A stretch of 64,000 nt of DNA from CANJIV01 sp046330225 (GTDB lineage Bacteria; Actinomycetota; Thermoleophilia; Solirubrobacterales; Solirubrobacteraceae), in contig JAXLTD010000003.1 in assembly GCA_046330225.1 (NCBI GenBank), positions 372,001-436,000 of the forward strand, in the 5' to 3' direction. The first letter of the stretch is position 1. Each line of letters begins with the position of its first letter. Under the pieces are notes generated by a model. It worked only from the letters and a program-made list of their open reading frames with translations. It had not been told where the DNA came from and did no database searches. This document shows, piece by piece, positions 59,206 through 64,000 of this stretch. The position numbers and the translations under genes are program-made.

Positions 59206-59433
59206 CTACCGGTAGTTGAACTTCAGCTTGCCCTCGGCCACTTCCTCGAGGGCGATCGTGAGGTAGTTCTTGGACCGCGTGTCGACCATGGGCGGCGGGA
59301 ACTCGTCGAACGTCCCCTCGCCGAGGTTGTGGTAGTACGAGTTGATCTGGCGCGCCCGCTTGGCGGCGACGATCACGCTCGCGTAGTTCGAGTCGACTTG
59401 GTCGAGCAGCTTGTCGATGCGGGGTGAGATCAC
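59206..59433 (-). CDS. rpoZ: RNA polymerase omega subunit
   Basis: A 75-residue omega. PRIDKLLDQVDSNYASVIVAAKRARQIN is the conserved core that clamps the beta-prime C-terminus, and the tail ITLAEEVAEG-like TIALEEVAEGKLKF ends the protein. GTG start; AAAGG lies upstream. The gmk-rpoZ-coaBC order is standard. Confidence 0.93.
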   Translation of the reverse strand: MISPRIDKLLDQVDSNYASVIVAAKRARQINSYYHNLGEGTFDEFPPPMVDTRSKNYLTIALEEVAEGKLKFNYR

Positions 59434-59464
59434 AGAAATCTGGTGCCTTTCGTCCGGGCCGCCC

Positions 59465-59470
59465 AGTGTA
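59465..59470 (-). promoter_or_regulatory. Candidate -10 element of rpoZ-coaBC
   Basis: TACACT on the minus strand in the 66-bp gap after gmk, giving a leader of about 25 nt that holds the AAAGG site of rpoZ. Confidence 0.45.
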
Positions 59471-59499
59471 GCGGGGCCGCCGTCAGCGCCTGAACGCCG

Positions 59500-60060
59500 T
59501 CATGCGGCGGCCAGCTCGGCGCGGACGATCGCCTCGAGCGCGTCGGCGGCCTCGTCGAGGCGGTCGTTGCAGACGCGGTGGGCGAACTCGTGCCCGGCCG
59601 CCAGCTCCGCCCGGGCGGTCTGCAGCCGGGCCTCGATCTGCTCGGGGCCGTCAGTCCCCCGCCCGATCAGCCGGGTGCGCAGCGCCGCCTCGGACGGGGG
59701 CTCGATGAAGACCTGGACGGCGTCCGGCATCGCCTCACGAATCTGGCGGGCCCCCTGGACCTCGATCTCCAGCACCACCGGCGCGCCGGCGTCCAGGCGC
59801 CGCTGGAGCTCAGAACGGAGCGTGCCGTAGCGGTGGCCGGCGTAGCTGGCGTGCTCGACGAAGTCCCCGGCGGCGATCCGGGCGTCGAACTGCGCACCGG
59901 AGAGGAAGTGGTAGTCGACCCCGTCGGTCTCGCCGGGCCGCGGGGCGCGCGTCGTCGCCGACACGGACAGCTCGAGCTCCGGGATGCGCTCGCGCAGCGC
60001 CCGGATCAGCGTCCCCTTGCCGACCCCCGACGGGCCGGTGATGACGAACACGCGGGCCAC
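59500..60060 (-). CDS. gmk: Guanylate kinase
   Basis: A 186-residue enzyme phosphorylating GMP to GDP. The P-loop GPSGVGKGT is at 9-17; SVSATTRAPRPGETDGVDYHFLS contains the GMP-binding Ser/Arg residues, EHASYAGHRYGT and LEIEVQGARQIR the rest. The GTG start lies 44 bp after mihF. Length is slightly below the E. coli enzyme, normal for actinobacteria. Confidence 0.95.
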   Translation of the reverse strand: MARVFVITGPSGVGKGTLIRALRERIPELELSVSATTRAPRPGETDGVDYHFLSGAQFDARIAAGDFVEHASYAGHRYGTLRSELQRRLDAGAPVVLEIEVQGARQIREAMPDAVQVFIEPPSEAALRTRLIGRGTDGPEQIEARLQTARAELAAGHEFAHRVCNDRLDEAADALEAIVRAELAAA

Positions 60061-60104
60061 TGGGCGCGGAAGCTAGACGGCGTCGTCCGCAGCCGGCCGG
60101 ACCA

Positions 60105-60449
60105 CTAGCGGCGCAGGAGCGTGACGAGCTCGCTGCGCTGGCGCTCGGAGAGCCCGCCGATCGTCTTGCTCGGCGAGATCCGGCAGGTCGTGAGGACCTT
60201 GTTGACCTTGACCCGCCCGTACTTCGGCACCGCCAGGAGGATGTCGAAGACCTTGGCCGTCTCCAGGAACTCCGGCGGATCGAGCAGGAGCGCGTGGATC
60301 GTGACGCGGCCGCCCTTGAGATCGCGCTTGAGCTGGGCCCGCCGCGAGCGGATCTCGTTGGCCCGCTGGAGGGCGTCCATCCGCTGGGTCAGGGACCGCT
60401 CGGGGGCCGAAGCGTGGGTCTGGGGCGTGGTGGGCGCCGAGGCCGGCAT
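60105..60449 (-). CDS. mihF: Actinobacterial integration host factor
   Basis: A 114-residue nucleoid protein of the actinobacterial IHF type (unrelated to IhfA/B). LTQRMDALQRANEIRSRRAQLKRDLK and the S13-like helix-two-turn-helix LLAVPKYGRVKVNKVL, RISPSKTIGGLSERQRSEL are diagnostic. It bends DNA and supports phage integration and nucleoid structure. Its presence is a main reason for placing the organism in Actinobacteria. I use the ATG at 60449, 5 nt after TATCGC; an upstream ATG at 60470 is the alternative. Confidence 0.94.
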   Translation of the reverse strand: MPASAPTTPQTHASAPERSLTQRMDALQRANEIRSRRAQLKRDLKGGRVTIHALLLDPPEFLETAKVFDILLAVPKYGRVKVNKVLTTCRISPSKTIGGLSERQRSELVTLLRR

Positions 60450-60551
60450 GGCGAGCGATACTGCCAACATCGCCAGCGGGAGGCAAGCCGGATTCGCCGA
60501 ATTCGCCTCTACCTCACGTTGAGGTCGATACTTCTTGAGGTCCCTTGATGC

Positions 60552-61505
60552 CTATCCCCGTGTTTGCTGGGGGTTTTCGTGTCCCGCCCGCGAATCCGGC
60601 GCGTTCCAGCCACAGGAATCCGGAAATGTCCGCTCCTTGCGGACAAGTGCCTCGAGTTCGGCCGCGACGCGCGCCCCCGCGCGCGGGTCCCGGAAGCTCT
60701 CGGTGCCCACCGCGACCAGGGTCGCGCCCGCCCGCAGGACATCCCGGGCGTGGACGCCGGTCTGGACGCCTCCCATGCCCACGATCGGGATCGAAACGCG
60801 AGCCGCGACCTCGTGGATCTGCGCGAGGGCGACCGCGCGGATCGCCGGGCCGGACACACCGCCCGTCCCGCCCCCGAGCCATGGGGCGCCGGTCGCGGGG
60901 TGCAGGGCCATGCCGCGCAGCGTGTTGACGAGCGACACGGCGTCGGCCCCGTGGGCCTCGGCAGCGGAGGCCACCGCGCCGACGTCGGTGGCGTTGGGCG
61001 TGAGCTTGACGACGAGCGGCTTGGCGGTGAGCGGGCGCACGCGGTCGAGCAGCGCGGCGATCTCCGCCGGGTCGGCCCCCATGACGAGGCCGCTCTTCAC
61101 GTTGGGGCAGGAGACGTTCAGCTCCAGGCCCGCCGCCTCGGGCCGCGCGGCCACGGCGGACACGAGCTCCCCGACGTGCTCCGGAGAGTCCCCCATCACG
61201 TTGACGATCAGCGGGACCGGCAGCTGCGCCAGCTGGGGCAGGTCGTCCGCGAGGTAGCCATCCAGGCCGCGGTTCGGCAGGCCGATCGAGTTGATGAGCC
61301 CCGCCGGCGCCTCCCACAGCCGGGGCGGCGGGTTCCCCGGCCGGGGTTCGCGGGTGATGGTCTTGGAGACGTAGGCGGCGAACGGGAAGTCGTGCAGCAC
61401 GGCGTCCCCGAAGGTCCGGCGCGCCGCGAGCGCATCGAAGGTCCCGGACCCGTTCACGACGGGGTGCGCGAGCTCCAGCCCGCAGAAGGCGACCGGCCCG
61501 CTCAA
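60552..61505 (-). CDS. pyrD: Dihydroorotate dehydrogenase, class 1B catalytic subunit
   Basis: A 317-residue FMN-TIM barrel oxidising dihydroorotate to orotate with NAD+ through PyrK. NGSGTFDAL, INSIGLPNRGLDGYL and the active-site LNVSCPNVKSG with catalytic Cys are class 1B signatures; VGMGGVQTGVHARDVLRAGA binds the FMN phosphate. TTG start overlaps the pyrK stop (TTGA). The last 25 or so residues (after EALVRKER) have no family resemblance and run into a GC hairpin, so this tail may be a late extension. Confidence 0.93.
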   Translation of the reverse strand: MSGPVAFCGLELAHPVVNGSGTFDALAARRTFGDAVLHDFPFAAYVSKTITREPRPGNPPPRLWEAPAGLINSIGLPNRGLDGYLADDLPQLAQLPVPLIVNVMGDSPEHVGELVSAVAARPEAAGLELNVSCPNVKSGLVMGADPAEIAALLDRVRPLTAKPLVVKLTPNATDVGAVASAAEAHGADAVSLVNTLRGMALHPATGAPWLGGGTGGVSGPAIRAVALAQIHEVAARVSIPIVGMGGVQTGVHARDVLRAGATLVAVGTESFRDPRAGARVAAELEALVRKERTFPDSCGWNAPDSRAGHENPQQTRG

Positions 61506-62308
61506 TGCCCGGCTCCGGCCACGAGGGCGGACTCGAGGTCGGCGGCGTCCAGCACCGGCCCGTCCACGCACAGCCGCACGTAGCCGCGGCGGGTCGGCAC
61601 GACGCACCCGTAGCAGGCGCCGAAGCCGCAGGCCATCCCGGACTCGAGCGCCAGCTGGGCCGGCACGCTGCGCTGCGCGCACAGCGAGCGGACGGCCTCG
61701 AGCATCGCCGGCGGGCCGCAGGCGTAGACGGTGGCCTGCGGATCCTCGTCGAGCGCCTCGTCGAGCAGATCGGTCACGCGGCCGGGGCGGCCGGCGCTGC
61801 CGTCGTCAGTGGCGACACGGGGGCCGATGAGCAGCTCGGCGGCCTCGGCGTGCGCCGCCGTCCGGAACCCGAGCAGGGCCTGGGCCCGCGCCGGCCCGAG
61901 CTCCTGCTGCCACGCCGCCAGCGGCACGATGCCGACGCCCCCGCCGGCGAGCAGCGCCGTCCCGCCGCCGTCCGGCGGGGCGAACCCCACGCCGAGCGGG
62001 CCGGTGAGCCACAGGCCGTCGCCGGGTTCGAGCGCGGCGAGCCGGTGCGTCCCGGGGCCGACGTCCTCGAGCAGGAACGAGAGCGAGCCCGCGCCGGCCT
62101 CGAGGTAGGAGAAGGCCCGCGGAAGAAACGGCCGCTCGTCGGCGCCCGCGCCCCACCCCTCGGCCGCGGCCAGCATGTAGAACTGGCCCGGTCGCGGGGC
62201 CGGCCCGCCGGGGTCGGTCACGGCGAGGATCCGGTACGGGCCGGCCTCCCGGACGCTCGTCACCGCGCTGCGGCGCCGGCCGAACGGGGCGAACGTCCGG
62301 CGGCTCAC
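61502..62308 (-). CDS. pyrK: Dihydroorotate dehydrogenase electron-transfer subunit
   Basis: A 268-residue iron-sulfur flavoprotein passing electrons from PyrD to NAD+. The FAD domain shows RPFLPRAFSYLEAG (RxYS-like RAFS), LTGPLGVGF and LLAGGGVGIVPL; the C-terminal [2Fe-2S] ligands lie in SGMACGFGACYGCVVP and RLCVDGPV. GTG start overlaps the carB stop. The order carB-pyrK-pyrD is that of the usual pyrimidine operon. Confidence 0.93.
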   Translation of the reverse strand: MSRRTFAPFGRRRSAVTSVREAGPYRILAVTDPGGPAPRPGQFYMLAAAEGWGAGADERPFLPRAFSYLEAGAGSLSFLLEDVGPGTHRLAALEPGDGLWLTGPLGVGFAPPDGGGTALLAGGGVGIVPLAAWQQELGPARAQALLGFRTAAHAEAAELLIGPRVATDDGSAGRPGRVTDLLDEALDEDPQATVYACGPPAMLEAVRSLCAQRSVPAQLALESGMACGFGACYGCVVPTRRGYVRLCVDGPVLDAADLESALVAGAGH

Positions 62309-64000
62309 CGGACAGGCGCCCCGTGCCCCGCCGCCGCCGCGGCCGCCGGACCCCCGGGTCCGCGGTGCAGGTCCTGGAGGGAGACCACCGATTCGTCGCC
62401 CTGGCGCGCGGCGGCGACCGCGCGGGCGGCGGCGATGCCGCCGGAGAGCGTCGTGATGCAGGGAATGCCGCGGGCGACCGCCGCACGGCGGATCTCCCAG
62501 CCGTCGGCGCGGGCCGCCGTGCCGGTCGGCGTGTTGATGACGAGGTCGATGTCGCCGCGCTCGATCCAGTCCACGACGTGCGGGGACCCCTCCCCCAGCT
62601 TGTTGAGCGTCACGACCGGCACGCCCATGCGGGCCAAGGACTGGGCGGTGCCGCGGGTCGCCACGATCTGGAACCCCAAGTCGTGCAGCTGGGCAGCGAT
62701 CGCCAGGGCCCCGGGCTTGTCGGAGTCCGCGACGGTGATGAAGACCGTGCCGCCGTCGGGCAGCAGCGCGCCCGCCGCAGCCTGGGCCTTGGCGAAGGCC
62801 GTCGGAAAGTCCCGCCCGACGCCCATGACCTCCCCGGTCGAGCGCATCTCGGGGCCCAGGAGCGCATCGGAGCCGGAGAACCGGTCGAACGGCAGGACCG
62901 CCTCCTTGACCGACACGTGGGCCAGCTCGCGCTCGTCGGGCAGGCCGAGGTCGCCGATCCGCTCGCCGAGCATCACCCGGCAGGCCAGCTTGGCCAGCGG
63001 GACGCCGGTCGCCTTCGACACGAACGGGACCGTGCGCGAGGCCCGGGGGTTGGCCTCGATCACGTACAGCTCGTCGCCGGCCACCGCGTACTGCACGTTC
63101 ATGAGGCCCACGACGCCGAGCTCGAGCGCGATCCCCTCGGTGTGCGCGCGGATCTGGTCGAGCATCTCGCCGCCGAGGCTGTGGGGCGGCAGCACGCAGG
63201 CCGAGTCCCCCGAGTGGATGCCGGCCTCCTCGACGTGCTGCATGATCCCGCCGATCCAGACCGTCTCGCCGTCGCAGAGCGCGTCGACGTCGACCTCCAC
63301 CGCGTTCTCCAGGAAGCGGTCCAGGAAGATCTCCTTGCCGCCGCCGTGGGCCTCGTGGGCGGCCCGGTCCAGGTAGGCCCGCAGCCCCGCCTCGTCGTAG
63401 ACGATCTCCATCGCCCGGCCGCCGAGCACGTAGCTCGGCCGCACGAGCAGCGGGAACCCGACCCCGGGCGCCGCGGCCAAGGCCTGCTCGGGCGAGAGCG
63501 CCGTCGCGAACGGGGGGGCCTGGTAGCCCAGCCGGGCCAGCAGCTCGCCGAAGCGGCCGCGGTCCTCGGCGAGGTCGATCGCCTCGACGCTCGTGCCGAG
63601 CAGCCTGACCCCGGCGGCCTCGAGCCCGGCGGCCAGGCGCAGCGGCGTCTGGCCGCCGAACTGCACGATCACCCCTTCGGGCTGCTCGACCTCGATGACG
63701 GCCAGGACGTCCTCGAGCGTGAGCGGCTCGAAATACAGGCGATCGGAGGTGTCGTAGTCGGTCGAGACCGTCTCGGGGTTGCAGTTGATCATCACCGCAT
63801 CCCGGCCGGATTCGCGCACGCACATCGCCGCGTGCACGCAGCAGTAGTCGAATTCGATGCCCTGGCCGATGCGGTTGGGGCCGGCACCGAGGATCACGAC
63901 GCTCGGGCGCTCCCCGCGGACGACCTCGCCGGCCAGGCCGGCCGGGCCGGGGCGCTCCCAGGCGCTGTAGAAGTACGGCGTCTCGGCGGCGAACTCGGCG
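62305..64000 (-). CDS. carB: Carbamoyl-phosphate synthase large subunit, C-terminal half (truncated by window edge)
   Basis: The last 565 residues of CarB, whose full length is about 1,070-1,100; the 5' end lies beyond base 64000. Visible is the second ATP-grasp half (VVILGAGPNRIGQGIEFDYCCVHA, then MINCNPETVSTDYD, VQFGGQTPLRLA and VIEANPRASRTVPFVSKATGVPLA) and the C-terminal MGS-like allosteric domain (about 62310-62800) that responds to UMP or ornithine. It makes carbamoyl phosphate from glutamine-derived ammonia. The upstream PYFYSAWER stretch shows that the frame continues past the window. Confidence 0.96.
   Translation of the reverse strand, partial: AEFAAETPYFYSAWERPGPAGLAGEVVRGERPSVVILGAGPNRIGQGIEFDYCCVHAAMCVRESGRDAVMINCNPETVSTDYDTSDRLYFEPLTLEDVLAVIEVEQPEGVIVQFGGQTPLRLAAGLEAAGVRLLGTSVEAIDLAEDRGRFGELLARLGYQAPPFATALSPEQALAAAPGVGFPLLVRPSYVLGGRAMEIVYDEAGLRAYLDRAAHEAHGGGKEIFLDRFLENAVEVDVDALCDGETVWIGGIMQHVEEAGIHSGDSACVLPPHSLGGEMLDQIRAHTEGIALELGVVGLMNVQYAVAGDELYVIEANPRASRTVPFVSKATGVPLAKLACRVMLGERIGDLGLPDERELAHVSVKEAVLPFDRFSGSDALLGPEMRSTGEVMGVGRDFPTAFAKAQAAAGALLPDGGTVFITVADSDKPGALAIAAQLHDLGFQIVATRGTAQSLARMGVPVVTLNKLGEGSPHVVDWIERGDIDLVINTPTGTAARADGWEIRRAAVARGIPCITTLSGGIAAARAVAAARQGDESVVSLQDLHRGPGGPAAAAAAGHGAPVR

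Noticed and set aside
60553..60590. Plus-strand hairpin CCCC...GGGG followed by GTTTTCG, resembling a terminator
   Set aside because: No plus-strand gene lies upstream for it to terminate, the stem is only 4-5 bp, and on the coding strand the U-tract is on the wrong side.

Overview
The window is a very GC-rich (clearly above 70 percent by eye) bacterial chromosome segment. Most genes lie on the minus strand, tightly packed with many 4-base stop/start overlaps. The actinobacterial-type integration host factor, the order infB-rbfA-nrnA-truB-ribF-rpsO-pnp-M16-dapB-dapA-rnj-ftsK-cinA-recA-recX-rny-miaB-miaA-dapF-hflX, meso-diaminopimelate synthesis through DapL, and cell-wall sorting tails point to a deep-branching actinobacterium. 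Class Thermoleophilia (Solirubrobacterales or relatives) is my best guess; this is an inference from gene content, not from a marker search. I see no tRNA, rRNA, CRISPR array, insertion sequence or phage gene.

Layout. 1-1804 (+): 3' end of a lipid-kinase-like gene, a methyltransferase and a MazG-like protein. 1819-4862 (-): molybdate transporter modABC behind an HTH-TOBE regulator with a palindrome at its start. 4900-9323 (-): hflX, dapL, dapF, miaA. 9346-11300 (+): FIST and SDR genes. 11325-14743 (-): MscS channel, a radical-SAM gene under a LexA-type box, miaB. 14828-15436 (+): secreted matrixin-like protease. 15490-25906 (-): rny, recX, recA, thpR, cinA, rodZ-like, a 24-cysteine Tat-type exported protein, ftsK. 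25964-32513: acetyltransferase, two-component system, secreted hydrolase and secreted beta-helix protein, inserted between ftsK and rnj. 32532-35059 (-): rnj, dapA. 35102-37459 (-): an unusual sigma factor with an anti-sigma-like zinc motif and an LPxTG tail, a small LPxTG partner, and a frameshifted Pro/Ala-rich gene. 37572-41809 (-): dapB, M16 protease, pnp. 41990-44160 (-): two secreted or anchored proteins of lower GC, a DsbA-like protein and a peroxiredoxin, interposed between pnp and rpsO. 44157-52619 (-): rpsO, ribF, truB, nrnA, rbfA, ylxP, infB, ylxR, nusA, rimP with an intrinsic terminator in the leader. 52762-57925: YbjN-like, TPR, TgpA-like transglutaminase, DUF58, MoxR. 57900-64000 (-): coaBC, rpoZ, gmk, mihF, pyrD, pyrK and the 3' part of carB.

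The backbone covers translation, RNA decay, recombination, lysine/peptidoglycan precursor supply and pyrimidine synthesis. Accessory genes sit as small cassettes at backbone junctions. Many transcription units seem to start leaderless: a TAnnnT-like -10 hexamer lies 6 to 10 nt before the start codon with no Shine-Dalgarno. Genes inside operons and a few highly expressed genes (recA, pnp, nusA, rny) keep Shine-Dalgarno sites.

Most worth a second look: the LPxTG-tailed sigma factor with its tail-sharing neighbour; a DapF in which both catalytic cysteines are serines; a near-perfect 30-bp LexA palindrome at the radical-SAM gene while recA has no visible box; the terminator hairpin abutting rimP; and a consensus promoter with an inverted repeat on a secreted six-cysteine protein.
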